Assembly: GCF_001426745.1 (NCBI RefSeq)
Contig: NZ_LMFI01000001.1
Location: forward strand, 968,000 to 1,031,999
Direction: 5' to 3'
DNA from: Nocardioides sp. Root140
Lineage (GTDB): Bacteria; Actinomycetota; Actinomycetes; Propionibacteriales; Nocardioidaceae
Length of the DNA stretch: 64,000 bases
Part shown: piece by piece, positions 30,638-40,133 of the stretch
How positions within the stretch are numbered: position 1 is the first letter of the stretch
Layout of the letters: each line of letters begins with the position of its first letter
Made by a program: the position numbers and the translations under genes
Notes under the pieces: model-generated
Told to the model about the DNA's origin: nothing
What the model saw: only the letters and a program-made list of their open reading frames with translations
Database searches by the model: none

Positions 30638-33600
30638 GTGAGCACTTCGACCGACCTCCACAAGCCCGAACTCCACAAGCCCGTGAACCCGGTTCGGTTC
30701 GTCACCGCCTCGAGCCTCTTCGACGGGCACGACGCATCGATCAACATCATGCGGCGGATCCTCCAGAGCCAGGGCGCGGAGGTCATCCACCTCGGCCACA
30801 ACCGATCGGTCCAGGAGGTCGTCGAGGCCGCGATCGAGGAAGACGTGCAGGGCGTCGCCGTGTCGTCGTACCAGGGCGGCCACGTCGAGTACTTCGAATA
30901 CCTCGTCGAGTCGCTGCGCGAGCGCGGCGCCGGCCACATCAAGGTCTACGGCGGGGGCGGCGGCGTCATCGTCCCCGAGGAGATCGCCCGCCTGAAGAAG
31001 AGCGGCGTCGTCATCTTCTCGCCCGAGGACGGCCAGCGCCTCGGCCTCGTCGGCATGATCAACCAGATGATCCGCGAGTGCGACATCGACCTCTGGAAGG
31101 ACAGCGCGGTCACCGCCGACGCCGTCATCGCCGGCGACCGCTTCGCCGTGGCCCGTGCGCTGACCGGTGCCGAGCTCGGCGAGCTGCCGGCCGACGTCCT
31201 CTCCGCACTGCAGGACGCCGCGAACGCGCGCACCGCACCCGTGCTGGGCATCACCGGCACCGGTGGTTCCGGCAAGTCCAGCCTCACCGACGAGCTCGTA
31301 CGTCGCTTCCGGGTCGACCAGGAGGACAAGCTGCGGGTCGCCGTGATCGCGGTCGACCCGACCCGTCGGCGCGGCGGTGGCGCCCTGCTCGGTGACCGCA
31401 TCCGGATGAACTCGCTCGACGGCGAGCGCACGATGTTCCGCTCGCTGGCCACCCGCGGGAGTCACGAGATCCCTGAAGGCCTCGCCGACGTGATCACGGT
31501 CGTGAAGGCCGCCGGGTTCGACCTCGTCGTCGTCGAGACCCCCGGCATCGGCCAGGGCGACGCGGGCATCCTGCCCTTCGTCGACACCTCCATGTACGTC
31601 ATGACGCCCGAGTTCGGTGCCGCCTCCCAGCTCGAGAAGATCGACATGCTCGACTTCGCCGACACCGTCGCGATCAACAAGTTCGAGCGCCGCGGGGCGA
31701 TGGACGCCCTGCGCGACGTCGGCCGCCAGTTGGTCCGCAACAAGGAGGCGTTCGGCAAGAAGCCGGAGGACATGCCGGTCTTCGGCACCAGTGCCGCCAC
31801 GTTCAACGACGACGGCGTCACCGCGCTCTACCAGCACCTCCTGGCCTCGCTCGGCGAGCTCGGGCTCCCGGTCGCCGAGGGCGTGCTGCCGCGGGTCGAC
31901 GTACGCCACTCCTCGGGCATCGCCCAGGTCGTGCCGACCCAACGGGTGCGCTACCTGGCCGAGATCACCGAGACCGTCCGCAAGTACCACGCCGAGACCG
32001 AGGACCTCGTCGCCGCAGCGCGCAAGGTGCAGCAGGTCGAGGCCGTCCAGGCAGCGCTGGCCGAAGCGAAGGCCGAGGCGGGCGGTGTGCCCGAACTGCT
32101 CGCGAGCGCACGCAAGCAGCTGCCCCACGAGGTCGCCGACCAGATCGAGAACTGGCCCAAGGTCGTGGAGTCCTACTCCGGCGACGAGCAGGTCGTGAAG
32201 GTCCGCGACAAGGAGATCCACACGCGCCTGACCAAGGAGTCGCTGTCGGGCAACAAGATCCCGCGGGTCTCGCTGCCGAAGTTCGACGACCACGGTGAGC
32301 TGGTGCGCTACTGGCGCAAGGAGAACCTGCCCGGCTACTACCCCTTCACCGCGGGCGTGTTCCCGTTCAAGCGTGACGGGGAGGACCCGGCCCGGATGTT
32401 CGCGGGCGAGGGCGACCCGGCCCGCACCAACCGCCGGTTCAAGATCCTCAGCCACGAGGGCGAGGCCACCCGCCTGTCCACCGCGTTCGACTCGGTGACC
32501 CTCTACGGTCGCGACCCCGACCTGCGCCCCGACGTCTACGGCAAGGTCGGCACCTCCGGTGTCTCGGTCGCCACCCTCGACGACATGAAGGTGCTGTACG
32601 GCGGCTTCGACCTGGTCGCCCCGTCCACCAGCGTCAGCATGACGATCAACGGTCCGGCGCCGACGGTGCTGGCGTTCTTCCTCAACACGGTCATCGACCA
32701 GCAGGTCGACGCGTTCCACGAGAAGGAGGGCCGCGCGCCCAACGACGACGAGCGCGCCATGCTCGCGGCGTACGCCCTCGCCAACGTGCGCGGCACCGTG
32801 CAGGCCGACATCCTCAAGGAGGACCAGGGCCAGAACACCTGCCTGTTCTCCACCGAGTTCAGCCTGCGCATGATGGCCGACATCCAGGAGTGGTTCATCC
32901 AGAACCAGGTCCGCAACTTCTACTCGGTCTCCATCTCCGGCTACCACATCGCCGAGGCCGGGGCGAACCCGATCAGCCAGCTCGCGTTCACGCTGGCCAA
33001 CGGCTTCACCTACGTCGAGGCCTACCTCGCGCGTGGCATGGACATCGACGACTTCGCGCCGAACCTGTCGTTCTTCTTCTCCAACGGCATGGACCCGGAG
33101 TACTCCGTGATCGGCCGTGTCGCCCGACGCATCTGGGCGGTCGCGATGAAGGAGAAGTACGGGGCCAACGAGCGCTCGCAGAAGCTGAAGTACCACGTGC
33201 AGACCTCGGGTCGTTCGCTCCACGCGCAGGAGATGGACTTCAACGACATCCGCACCACGCTCCAGGCGCTCATCGCGATCAACGACAACGCCAACTCGCT
33301 GCACACCAACGCGTTCGACGAGGCGGTCACCACGCCGAGCGAGGAGTCCGTGCGCCGGGCCCTGGCGATCCAGATGATCATCAACAAGGAGTGGGGCCTC
33401 TCGATGAACGAGAACCAGCTCCAGGGCTCCTTCATCATCGACGAGCTCACCGACCTGGTCGAGGCGGCGGTGCTGGCCGAGTTCGACCGGATCAACGAGC
33501 GCGGCGGTGTGCTCGGCGCCATGGAGACCGGCTACCAGCGTGGCCGCATCCAGGACGAGTCGATGCTCTACGAACACCGCAAGCACGACGGCTCGCTGCC

Positions 33601-33892
33601 GATCATCGGCGTCAACACGTTCCGTCGCCCCGAGAGTGCGGGCGAGGAGGACCACACCGTCGAGCTGGCCCGCGCGACCGAGGCGGAGAAGAAGTCGCAG
33701 CTCGACCGTGTGCACGCCTTCCAGGACACGCACCGCAGCGAGGCCGACCGGGCCATCGCCCGGTTGAAGGAGGCCGCGATCGGCGGCGAGAACGTCTTCG
33801 CCGTGCTGATGGACGCCGCTCGGGTGTGCTCGCTCCAGCAGGTGACCGAGGCGTTCTTCGAGGTGGGCGGCCAGTACCGCCGCAACGTGTGA
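30638..33892 (+). CDS. icmF: Fused isobutyryl-CoA mutase IcmF
   Basis: This 1084-residue protein fuses an N-terminal cobalamin-binding domain (LFDGHDASINIMRR, axial His31), a central MeaB-like G-protein chaperone (P-loop GTGGSGKSS near residue 207, VVVETPGIGQGD, NKFE) and a C-terminal mutase barrel (SISGYHIAEAGANPIS, QTSGRSLHAQE). The MFAGEG segment has Phe where methylmalonyl-CoA mutase has Tyr, the IcmF pattern for isobutyryl/butyryl-CoA. GTG 30638 has CTGGAG upstream. It links branched acyl-CoA and butyryl-CoA metabolism. Confidence 0.96.
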   Translation: MSTSTDLHKPELHKPVNPVRFVTASSLFDGHDASINIMRRILQSQGAEVIHLGHNRSVQEVVEAAIEEDVQGVAVSSYQGGHVEYFEYLVESLRERGAGHIKVYGGGGGVIVPEEIARLKKSGVVIFSPEDGQRLGLVGMINQMIRECDIDLWKDSAVTADAVIAGDRFAVARALTGAELGELPADVLSALQDAANARTAPVLGITGTGGSGKSSLTDELVRRFRVDQEDKLRVAVIAVDPTRRRGGGALLGDRIRMNSLDGERTMFRSLATRGSHEIPEGLADVITVVKAAGFDLVVVETPGIGQGDAGILPFVDTSMYVMTPEFGAASQLEKIDMLDFADTVAINKFERRGAMDALRDVGRQLVRNKEAFGKKPEDMPVFGTSAATFNDDGVTALYQHLLASLGELGLPVAEGVLPRVDVRHSSGIAQVVPTQRVRYLAEITETVRKYHAETEDLVAAARKVQQVEAVQAALAEAKAEAGGVPELLASARKQLPHEVADQIENWPKVVESYSGDEQVVKVRDKEIHTRLTKESLSGNKIPRVSLPKFDDHGELVRYWRKENLPGYYPFTAGVFPFKRDGEDPARMFAGEGDPARTNRRFKILSHEGEATRLSTAFDSVTLYGRDPDLRPDVYGKVGTSGVSVATLDDMKVLYGGFDLVAPSTSVSMTINGPAPTVLAFFLNTVIDQQVDAFHEKEGRAPNDDERAMLAAYALANVRGTVQADILKEDQGQNTCLFSTEFSLRMMADIQEWFIQNQVRNFYSVSISGYHIAEAGANPISQLAFTLANGFTYVEAYLARGMDIDDFAPNLSFFFSNGMDPEYSVIGRVARRIWAVAMKEKYGANERSQKLKYHVQTSGRSLHAQEMDFNDIRTTLQALIAINDNANSLHTNAFDEAVTTPSEESVRRALAIQMIINKEWGLSMNENQLQGSFIIDELTDLVEAAVLAEFDRINERGGVLGAMETGYQRGRIQDESMLYEHRKHDGSLPIIGVNTFRRPESAGEEDHTVELARATEAEKKSQLDRVHAFQDTHRSEADRAIARLKEAAIGGENVFAVLMDAARVCSLQQVTEAFFEVGGQYRRNV

Positions 33893-33939
33893 GGTGCGCC
33901 TGAGGTGTGAACAGGGGCGGCGCGGGTGAGAATGCGGGC

Positions 33940-34416
33940 ATGAGCCACAACGTGAGCCCCTCACCCACGCCGCCGAACAACCGCAAGATCGCCTTCGTGC
34001 TCGCGGGCATCCTGGTGATCCTGTTCGGCACGGCGGCCGTCGTCTGGGCGGTCAACCGCGGGGGAGCGGAGTCCGTCCAGGACGTCGCGGACGCGGCGGT
34101 CGAGGCCGGCGAGGACATCGACGTCGACGCCGGCATCGACCTGCTCTGCGATGCGCCGACCGACGAGCAGCGCGAGAAGGTCGAGGAGTTCGTCGACGCC
34201 GGCAAGGACGAGGCCGGCACCGACGACCCGGAGATCCACGTCGAGGCCTCCGACGTCGAGGGCGAGGCCGAGGGCTCCTTCGTGCTGACCATCTGGAGCG
34301 ACGACGGTGGCCTCGCCGAGGGCTACGGCGTGGTCGAGGTGGAGGTCGAGAAGGACGGCGACAGGTCCTGCATCGCCGACGTCGACATCGACCAGCGCGA
34401 CGGCCCCCGCCCGTAA
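33940..34416 (+). CDS. Membrane-anchored hypothetical protein
   Basis: The 158-residue protein has a short Ser/Pro N-terminus, one membrane helix (IAFVLAGILVILFGTAAVVWAV) and a highly acidic exported domain with two cysteines (DLLCDAP and RSCIADV) that could form a disulfide. It resembles DUF4878/lumazine-binding-like small exported domains, but the match is weak. ATG 33940 is preferred over the in-frame GTG 33907. It follows icmF by 47 bp; no function can be given. Confidence 0.7.
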   Translation: MSHNVSPSPTPPNNRKIAFVLAGILVILFGTAAVVWAVNRGGAESVQDVADAAVEAGEDIDVDAGIDLLCDAPTDEQREKVEEFVDAGKDEAGTDDPEIHVEASDVEGEAEGSFVLTIWSDDGGLAEGYGVVEVEVEKDGDRSCIADVDIDQRDGPRP

Positions 34417-34419
34417 GGG

Positions 34420-34803
34420 ATGTCGGGCAGCTTCCGCCTCTCCGCCACGCTGACGATCACCACTTCGGTGATCGCCGGTGCCGGTGTCCTGCGACTCGGT
34501 GGCGCACCGGGACACGTGGTCGGCACGCTGCGCGGCCTCGGTGCCGACGGCTACGCGTGGTGGTACGTCGCAGTGCTGCTCACCCCGCTCGTGCTGCTCG
34601 CCGCCGCGGTCGGCGTACGACGCACACCGTGGCCTTGGATCACCGCCGTGGTGCTCCATCTGGCCAGCGTGGTGGCGGCAACGGTCCGCGTCGAGCACTG
34701 GCTGTCGGCGTGGGCGTGGCCCGCACTGGTCGGCGCCGTGGCAGTGGGCCTCTGGTCGGTGGCCGCAGCCCTGGCCGGGCCACGGGGCACGACCGACGCG
34801 TAA
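34420..34803 (+). CDS. Small polytopic membrane protein, unknown
   Basis: The 127-residue protein contains four hydrophobic segments (for example TITTSVIAGAGVL, WYVAVLLTPLVLLAAAVGV, ITAVVLHLASVVAAT and WPALVGAVAVGLWSVAAALAG). No family was recognised. It starts 3 bp after the preceding stop and is probably cotranscribed. The 139 bp that follow, to 34942, contain no gene or structure that I could identify apart from the GGGGGAGAG ribosome site of the next gene. Confidence 0.65.
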   Translation: MSGSFRLSATLTITTSVIAGAGVLRLGGAPGHVVGTLRGLGADGYAWWYVAVLLTPLVLLAAAVGVRRTPWPWITAVVLHLASVVAATVRVEHWLSAWAWPALVGAVAVGLWSVAAALAGPRGTTDA

Positions 34804-34942
34804 CGGTTGGCGATCGTGTGGCCGACTTCTGTACGCTGATCCGCGTCCGGCCCCGATTCGAAAGCAGCTGACGCACACCACTCATGGACGGTTCTCAAAG
34901 TCCCCAGCTCATTGATCCCGTGCCGAACGGGGGAGAGCCACG

Positions 34943-36298
34943 ATGACTGCCTGGTTGTTGCTCGGCCTTGCCGTGCTCCTCATCCTCGCCTGCGGTGTGT
35001 TCGTCGCGGCGGAGTTCGCGTTGGTGACCGTCGACCGCAACGCGGTCGACAAGGCCGCCGCGGCCGGTGACGCCGGCGCGATCGGCGTGCAGAAGGCCCT
35101 GCGGTCCCTGTCGACCCAGCTCTCCGGGGCACAGGTCGGCATCACGGTCACGAACCTCGCCATCGGTTTCCTGGCCGAGCCCGCGATCGCCGAGCTGATC
35201 CGCGACCCGCTCGGCGCCATGGGGCTGCCCGACGGTGCCGTCCACCCGACGGCGATCGGCTTCGCGTTGGCACTGAGCACGGCGCTGACGATGATCTTCG
35301 GAGAGCTGGTCCCCAAGAACCTCGCGATCGCGATGCCCCTCGAGACGGCCCGGGCCACGGCCCGTCTGCAGCGCGGCTTCACGACCGCCATGAAGTACCC
35401 GATCCGGGTGCTGAACGGATCGGCGAACGTGCTGGTGCGTCGCCTCGGCATCGAGCCGCAGGAGGAGCTGCGCTCGGCCCGCAGCACCAACGAGCTGGCC
35501 TCGTTGATCGCCCGGTCCGCCGACCAGGGCACCCTCGACCCCGACACCGCCGAGCTGATGGAGCGCTCCGTGGAGTTCGGCACGCGCACCGCCGGCGAGA
35601 TCATGACGCCGCGGGTGCGCACGACCAGTGTCGAGGCCACCGACCGGGCGAGCACGGTGATCGAGCTGGCCCGCGGCACCGGCCACTCCCGCTTCCCGGT
35701 GCTCGACGACGCCGACGCCGTGGTCGGCACGGTGCACGTGAAGCACGCCGTGGCCCTGCCGCTGCACGAGCGGGCCACGACCCGCATCAAGCACATCATG
35801 GTGAAGCCGATCGTGGTTCCCGACTCCCTCAAGCTCGACCCGCTGCTGGCGCTGCTGCGCCGTGACGGGTTCCAGATGGCCGTCGTCCTCGACGAGTACG
35901 GCGGCCAGGCGGGCATCGTGACCCTCGAGGACGTCGTCGAGGAGATCGTCGGCGACATCTCCGACGAGCACGACCGCCTCGGTGCGCGGGTGCGCCAGCG
36001 ACGCGACGGCACGTGGTCGCTGAGCGGCCTGCTCCGGCCCGACGAGGTCGAGGACGTCACCGGGGTCGACCTGCCCGCCAACGAGGACTACGACACCATC
36101 GCCGGCCTCGTGCTGCGCGAGCTCGGCCGCATCCCGGTCGCCGGTGACGTCGCCGAGGTGCCGCTCCCGGTCGAGCTCGACGACGATGACGACGAGCTGC
36201 CGCGGAAGATCGCGGTGCTGAAGGTCGAGCACATGGACGGACTGCGGGTCGACCGGATCCGGCTCTCGGTCCGGACCGAGGAGGTGCACGATGGGTGA
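34943..36298 (+). CDS. CNNM/CBS-domain membrane protein (hemolysin C/CorC family)
   Basis: The 451-residue protein has an N-terminal CNNM transmembrane domain (VAAEFALVTVDRN, SGAQVGITVTNLAIGFLAEP, FGELVPKNLAIA), two CBS domains (GEIMTPRVRTTSVEA to the LPLHERATTRIKHIM region, and FQMAVVLDEYGGQAGIVTLEDV) and a C-terminal CorC/HlyC domain (LSGLLRPDEVEDVTG onward). Such proteins are linked to magnesium or other cation efflux. It overlaps the next gene by 8 bp; the two probably form a heteromer or act in sequence. Confidence 0.92.
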   Translation: MTAWLLLGLAVLLILACGVFVAAEFALVTVDRNAVDKAAAAGDAGAIGVQKALRSLSTQLSGAQVGITVTNLAIGFLAEPAIAELIRDPLGAMGLPDGAVHPTAIGFALALSTALTMIFGELVPKNLAIAMPLETARATARLQRGFTTAMKYPIRVLNGSANVLVRRLGIEPQEELRSARSTNELASLIARSADQGTLDPDTAELMERSVEFGTRTAGEIMTPRVRTTSVEATDRASTVIELARGTGHSRFPVLDDADAVVGTVHVKHAVALPLHERATTRIKHIMVKPIVVPDSLKLDPLLALLRRDGFQMAVVLDEYGGQAGIVTLEDVVEEIVGDISDEHDRLGARVRQRRDGTWSLSGLLRPDEVEDVTGVDLPANEDYDTIAGLVLRELGRIPVAGDVAEVPLPVELDDDDDELPRKIAVLKVEHMDGLRVDRIRLSVRTEEVHDG

Positions 36299-37352
36299 CC
36301 TCACCGGAGTCGTGATCGCCGTGGTGCTGCTGGGCTTCAACGCGTTCTTCGTCGGTGCCGAGTTCGCGCTCGTCTCCGCACGGCGCACGCAGATCGAGCC
36401 CCGCGCCCAGGCCGGGTCCTCCGTGGCGCGGACCACGCTGCGGGCCATGGAGAACGTCTCCCTGATGATGGCCGGCGCCCAGTTGGGCATCACGATCTGT
36501 TCGCTCGGCCTCGGTGCCGTCGGTGAGCCGGCGGTGGCGCACCTGCTCGAGCCCGGTTTCCACGCCCTCCACGTGCCGGAGAACCTGCTCCACCCGGTGT
36601 CGTTCGTGGTGGCGATGACCATCGTGGTCTACCTCCACGTCGTCCTCGGAGAGATGGTTCCCAAGAACATCGCGCTGGCCGGACCCGACCGTGCCGCGCT
36701 GGTCCTGGGCCCGCCGATGATGGCCATCGTCACCGTGCTGCACCCGATCATCGTGGGCCTCAACTGGATCGCCAACGTCACGCTGCGGCTGCTCCGCGTG
36801 GAGCCGAAGGACGAGGTCTCCTCGACCTTCACCCGCGAAGAGGTGGCCGCGCTGGTCGAGGAGTCACGCGGTGAAGGACTGCTCGCCGACGAGGAGTACG
36901 ACCGGCTGGCCGGCGCCCTCGGGTTCACCGAGCGGTCGATGGAGTCGGTGCTGCTGCCGATGGCCGAGCTCAGCACCCTGCCCCGCGGCTGTACGGCGGC
37001 CGACGTGGAGGACCTCTGTGCCGCCACGGGCTACTCCCGCTTCCCGATCTGCGACAGCGAGGGCGAGCCGATCGGCTACCTCCACATCAAGGACGTGCTC
37101 GAGACCGACCCGCGTCGGCGTACCCGCGTGATCGACGACAAGTGGATCCACGCCTTCGCGACGGTCCGTCCCGACGACGTCCTGCACGACGCACTCGAGA
37201 CACTGCAGCGCAAGGGCGCACACATGGCCCGCGTGGTCGACACCGAGGGCCGCACGCTCGGGTTGGCCACCATGGAGGACGTGCTCGAGGAACTCGTCGG
37301 CGAGATCCGCGATGCCGCACACCTCGAAGACACCCCCGGCCAGTTAGGGTGA
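36291..37352 (+). CDS. CNNM/CBS-domain membrane protein, shorter paralogue
   Basis: This 353-residue protein is built like its upstream neighbour: CNNM domain (VGAEFALVSARRTQIEPRA, MMAGAQLGITICSLGLGAVG, LGEMVPKNIALAG) and CBS pair (SVLLPMAELSTLP, YLHIKDVLETD, TLGLATMEDVLEELVGEI). It ends just after the second CBS domain, so it lacks the C-terminal CorC/HlyC domain. Adjacent long and short CNNM genes are common in actinobacteria. Its stop overlaps a GTG start of the phosphatidyltransferase gene. Confidence 0.92.
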   Translation: MGDLTGVVIAVVLLGFNAFFVGAEFALVSARRTQIEPRAQAGSSVARTTLRAMENVSLMMAGAQLGITICSLGLGAVGEPAVAHLLEPGFHALHVPENLLHPVSFVVAMTIVVYLHVVLGEMVPKNIALAGPDRAALVLGPPMMAIVTVLHPIIVGLNWIANVTLRLLRVEPKDEVSSTFTREEVAALVEESRGEGLLADEEYDRLAGALGFTERSMESVLLPMAELSTLPRGCTAADVEDLCAATGYSRFPICDSEGEPIGYLHIKDVLETDPRRRTRVIDDKWIHAFATVRPDDVLHDALETLQRKGAHMARVVDTEGRTLGLATMEDVLEELVGEIRDAAHLEDTPGQLG

Positions 37353-37990
37353 CATCCGGCAACCCCACGGCGAGAGATGGTCACGGAGAAGTGCAGGACG
37401 AACAGCGCACCTCACGCGTCTGGACGGTGCCCAACATACTGAGCATGGCGCGGCTCCTCGGAGTCCCGCTGTTCCTCTGGCTGGTGCTGGGTCCCGAAGA
37501 GGACGAATGGGCGATCGCCGTCCTGATGGTCTCCGGGGTGACCGACTGGCTCGACGGCTACCTGGCCCGCAAGCTCGACCAGCGCTCGACCCTGGGCGAG
37601 ATCCTCGACCCGGTGGCCGACCGGCTCTACATCCTGGCCGTGGTGATCGGTCTGGCCCTGCGCGACATCATCCCGTGGTGGCTGGCGCTCCTGCTGCCGC
37701 TGCGTGACCTCCTGCTCTGGGGACTGGTGCCGTTCCTGCGCACGCGCGGTTACAGCGCGCTGCCCGTGCACTTCCTGGGCAAGGCGGCCACCTTCAACCT
37801 GCTCTACGCCTTCCCGTTGATCCTGCTGGGCCACGGTGACAGCACCGTGGCGACGCTGGCCGACGTCTTCGGATGGGCGTTCGCGATCTGGGGGATCGGC
37901 CTCTACTGGTGGGCCGGCGTGCTCTACGCCTGGCAGGTGCGCAAGCTGCTGAAGGAGACCGACCGAAGGGCCCCGGTGCCCGATGGCTGA
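37349..37990 (+). CDS. CDP-alcohol phosphatidyltransferase family protein
   Basis: The 199-213 residue integral membrane enzyme has the catalytic signature D-G-x2-A-R-x8-G-x3-D-x3-D in DWLDGYLARKL...GEILDPVADR, with several hydrophobic segments. By synteny it matches the M. tuberculosis pgsA2-type gene (Rv1822) that begins the same gene block; the head-group acceptor is not certain. GTG 37349 overlaps the previous stop (GTGA); GTG 37391 (VQDEQRTSRVW) is an alternative start with GGAG close by. It overlaps the next gene by 8 bp. Confidence 0.9.
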   Translation: MTSGNPTARDGHGEVQDEQRTSRVWTVPNILSMARLLGVPLFLWLVLGPEEDEWAIAVLMVSGVTDWLDGYLARKLDQRSTLGEILDPVADRLYILAVVIGLALRDIIPWWLALLLPLRDLLLWGLVPFLRTRGYSALPVHFLGKAATFNLLYAFPLILLGHGDSTVATLADVFGWAFAIWGIGLYWWAGVLYAWQVRKLLKETDRRAPVPDG

Positions 37991-38867
37991 GCGTCGCCCC
38001 GCCACCGCACCCGAGCCCGGCAAGACCCTGCCGGAGCACGTCACCCTGCCCCTGCTGAGCCTGATCACCCGGCAGAGCATGGACGGCGACTACCAGCACG
38101 TCGCCGAACGCCGCAAGGCCGACGGCGAGGAGCGCGCGGGCCGACGCATCACCCGCAACACCGCCCTGGTGGTCGCCCTGTTCGGCCTGATGATCGTGAT
38201 CGCCGCCGTACAGACCTCACGGGACGCCGCCGCGACCGAGGAGGGGCGGCAGGAGCTGATCCGGCAGATCAGTCTGGAGCGCTCCGACCTCGGAGACGCC
38301 CAGGACACCATCAGCGACCTGCGCGCCACCAACGGCGACCTCAGTGAGCGGGCCGACGACCTCGAACGCCTCGAGGGCAGCGTCACGCGGCGACTGCTCC
38401 AGGCCCGCGGGGCCAGTGGGTTCGCACCCGTGCGCGGCCCCGGCGTCCGGATCACCGTCGACAACTCACCCGACGGCACCGACGACGGACGGGTGCGTGA
38501 CGAAGACCTGGCCATGCTCATCGACGGGCTCTGGGTGGCCGGGGCCGAGGCGATCTCGATCAACGGCCAGCGGTTGACCAGCATCAGCAGCATCCGCAGC
38601 GTGGGTGACGCCATCCATGTGCGCACCCAGCCGCTCAAGCCGCCGTACGAGATCCTGGCCGTCGGCGACCCCAACACCTTGCAGGCCCTGTTCGCCGAGT
38701 CGCGGCCCGGGCTCCAGTGGATCTCCTTGCGCAACACCTTCGGCTTCGAGTTCGAGATCGAGAACTCGACCTCCGACCTGTCCCTCCCGGCGAGCCGACG
38801 GGCGCTCCTGCGTTCCGCACGTGTCGCCGAACCCGAACCACTCAACAAGAAGGAGGCCATTCCGTGA
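37983..38867 (+). CDS. DUF881 family membrane protein (first copy)
   Basis: This 294-residue protein has a cytoplasmic N-terminus, one membrane helix near 57-78 (NTALVVALFGLMIVIAAVQ), a coiled-coil stretch and the DUF881 domain (VRGPGVRITVDNSPDG, LINDLW-like IDGLWVAGAEAISINGQRL). It corresponds in position to Rv1823. DUF881 proteins flank the small basic protein gene in many Gram-positive bacteria, often near division genes; their activity is unknown. It overlaps the previous gene by 8 bp. Confidence 0.88.
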   Translation: MAERRPATAPEPGKTLPEHVTLPLLSLITRQSMDGDYQHVAERRKADGEERAGRRITRNTALVVALFGLMIVIAAVQTSRDAAATEEGRQELIRQISLERSDLGDAQDTISDLRATNGDLSERADDLERLEGSVTRRLLQARGASGFAPVRGPGVRITVDNSPDGTDDGRVRDEDLAMLIDGLWVAGAEAISINGQRLTSISSIRSVGDAIHVRTQPLKPPYEILAVGDPNTLQALFAESRPGLQWISLRNTFGFEFEIENSTSDLSLPASRRALLRSARVAEPEPLNKKEAIP

Positions 38868-39196
38868 TCGCAGCACTCGGACTGCTCGTCGGAATCGTGG
38901 CAGGGCTCATCCTCCAGCCCGACGTGCCCCTGTGGCTCGAGCCCTACCTGCCGATCGCGGTGGTGGCCGCCCTGGACGCCGTCTTCGGTGGCCTGCGCGC
39001 CTACCTCGACGGCATCTTCGACGACAAGGTGTTCGTCGTGTCGTTCTTCAGCAACGTCGTCATCGCCGCGGCGATCGTGTTCCTCGGCGACAAGCTCGGG
39101 GTCGGCGGCCAGCTCTCCACCGGCGTCATCGTGGTCCTGGGCATCCGCATCTTCTCCAACGTCGCGGCGATCAGGCGGCACGTCTTCCATGCCTGA
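38864..39196 (+). CDS. sbp: Small basic protein (DUF1290)
   Basis: The 110-residue protein has three hydrophobic segments and the conserved LPIAVVAALDAVFGGLRAYL and FDDKVFVVSFFSNVVIAAAI blocks of the Sbp/DUF1290 family, located between two DUF881 genes as in M. tuberculosis (Rv1824). The start is GTG 38864, overlapping the previous stop as GTGA, with AAGGAGG upstream. The family was noted near ftsZ in Bacillus; its function is not known. Confidence 0.9.
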   Translation: MIAALGLLVGIVAGLILQPDVPLWLEPYLPIAVVAALDAVFGGLRAYLDGIFDDKVFVVSFFSNVVIAAAIVFLGDKLGVGGQLSTGVIVVLGIRIFSNVAAIRRHVFHA

Positions 39197-40052
39197 GAAG
39201 AAGCCGCCGCCAGGCAAGGGTGGGGCCGACAAGGCCCGTCCCACCAAGCCCGCGCCCGCCAAGCCCGCGCCCGCCAAACCCGCGCCTGACACGGCTGCGC
39301 CCGGGACCGCCGCGCCCGACCCGGCCCGACCCGATCCGCGCGAGCGCATCCGGGCCGCGTTCATGGCGCGACCGTCCCGCGGGCAGGTGCTGGTCGCCGT
39401 ACTCCTGGCCGCGGTCGGCTTCGCCGCGATGACCCAGGTGCAGAACAACGAGCGCGACGACGACTACACCGGGCTGCGCCAGTCCGACCTGATCCGCGTG
39501 TTCGACGGCCTGTCGGCGAGCCAGCAGCGCGCGGAGAACGAGATCGACCGGCTCACCGGAATCCGCGACGACCTGCAGGACGAGTCGTCCAGCCGCGAGG
39601 CCGCCCTCGACCAGGCCCGCCAGGACACCGAGGTCTACGGCATCCTGGCCGGGACGCTGCCCGCCACCGGCCCCGGCGTACGCATCACGATCACCGACGA
39701 CGAGGGCAAGGTGGGCTCCGAGATCCTGCTCGACGCCCTCCAGGAGCTGCGGGCCGCAGGTGCCGAGGTGCTCGAGTTCAACGACCGGGTGCGGGTGATC
39801 GCGCAGAGCTCCATCGAGGAGACCTCTGCGGGCATCGAGATCGACGGCCAACTGCTCGAGGCTCCGTACGTCATCGACGTGATCGGTGAGCCGACCACCC
39901 TCGCGGGCTCACTCGACTTCCCGGACGGCCCGACGGAGGCGGTCGAGGAGAGCGGCGGCACCGTCACGTTCGAGGAGTTGGAGAGCGTCGACATCGAGAG
40001 CGTCGTGGATTCCTCGGAGGGGGACTTCGCAGAGCCCCGCGAGGGCCAGTAG
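39189..40052 (+). CDS. DUF881 family membrane protein (second copy)
   Basis: The 287-residue protein begins with a Lys/Pro/Ala-rich region containing three near-identical AKPAP units, has one membrane helix (QVLVAVLLAAVGFAAMTQV), a coiled coil, and the DUF881 domain (ATGPGVRITITDDEGKVG, LLDALQELRAAGAEVLEFND). It ends in an acidic tail. It matches Rv1825 in the conserved DUF881-sbp-DUF881 order and overlaps sbp by 8 bp. Confidence 0.88.
   Translation: MPEKKPPPGKGGADKARPTKPAPAKPAPAKPAPDTAAPGTAAPDPARPDPRERIRAAFMARPSRGQVLVAVLLAAVGFAAMTQVQNNERDDDYTGLRQSDLIRVFDGLSASQQRAENEIDRLTGIRDDLQDESSSREAALDQARQDTEVYGILAGTLPATGPGVRITITDDEGKVGSEILLDALQELRAAGAEVLEFNDRVRVIAQSSIEETSAGIEIDGQLLEAPYVIDVIGEPTTLAGSLDFPDGPTEAVEESGGTVTFEELESVDIESVVDSSEGDFAEPREGQ
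39246..39290. repeat. Three 15 bp repeats coding for Lys/Pro/Ala units
   Basis: AAGCCCGCGCCCGCC occurs at 39246 and 39261 without change and again at 39276 with small changes. The unit length keeps the frame of the DUF881 protein, so copy number could vary without disrupting it. Confidence 0.9.
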
Positions 40053-40133
40053 CGTTCCACCGAACCCAGCACCACGCACCACCCACCGCAGAGCACCACC
40101 CACCCAAGACACCGCGACAGCAGGGAGACCCCC

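Noticed and set aside
30614-33964. Long open frame opposite icmF
   Set aside because: Same composition artefact; the plus strand encodes an unmistakable three-domain mutase.
34804-34942. Magnesium riboswitch before the CNNM genes
   Set aside because: The 139 bp contain no structure that I can match to an M-box or related aptamer.
37990-40052. DUF881 proteins as FtsL/DivIC-like division proteins
   Set aside because: Topology is similar (short N-terminus, one helix, coiled coil), but the VRGPGVRITV-type domain is the DUF881 signature.
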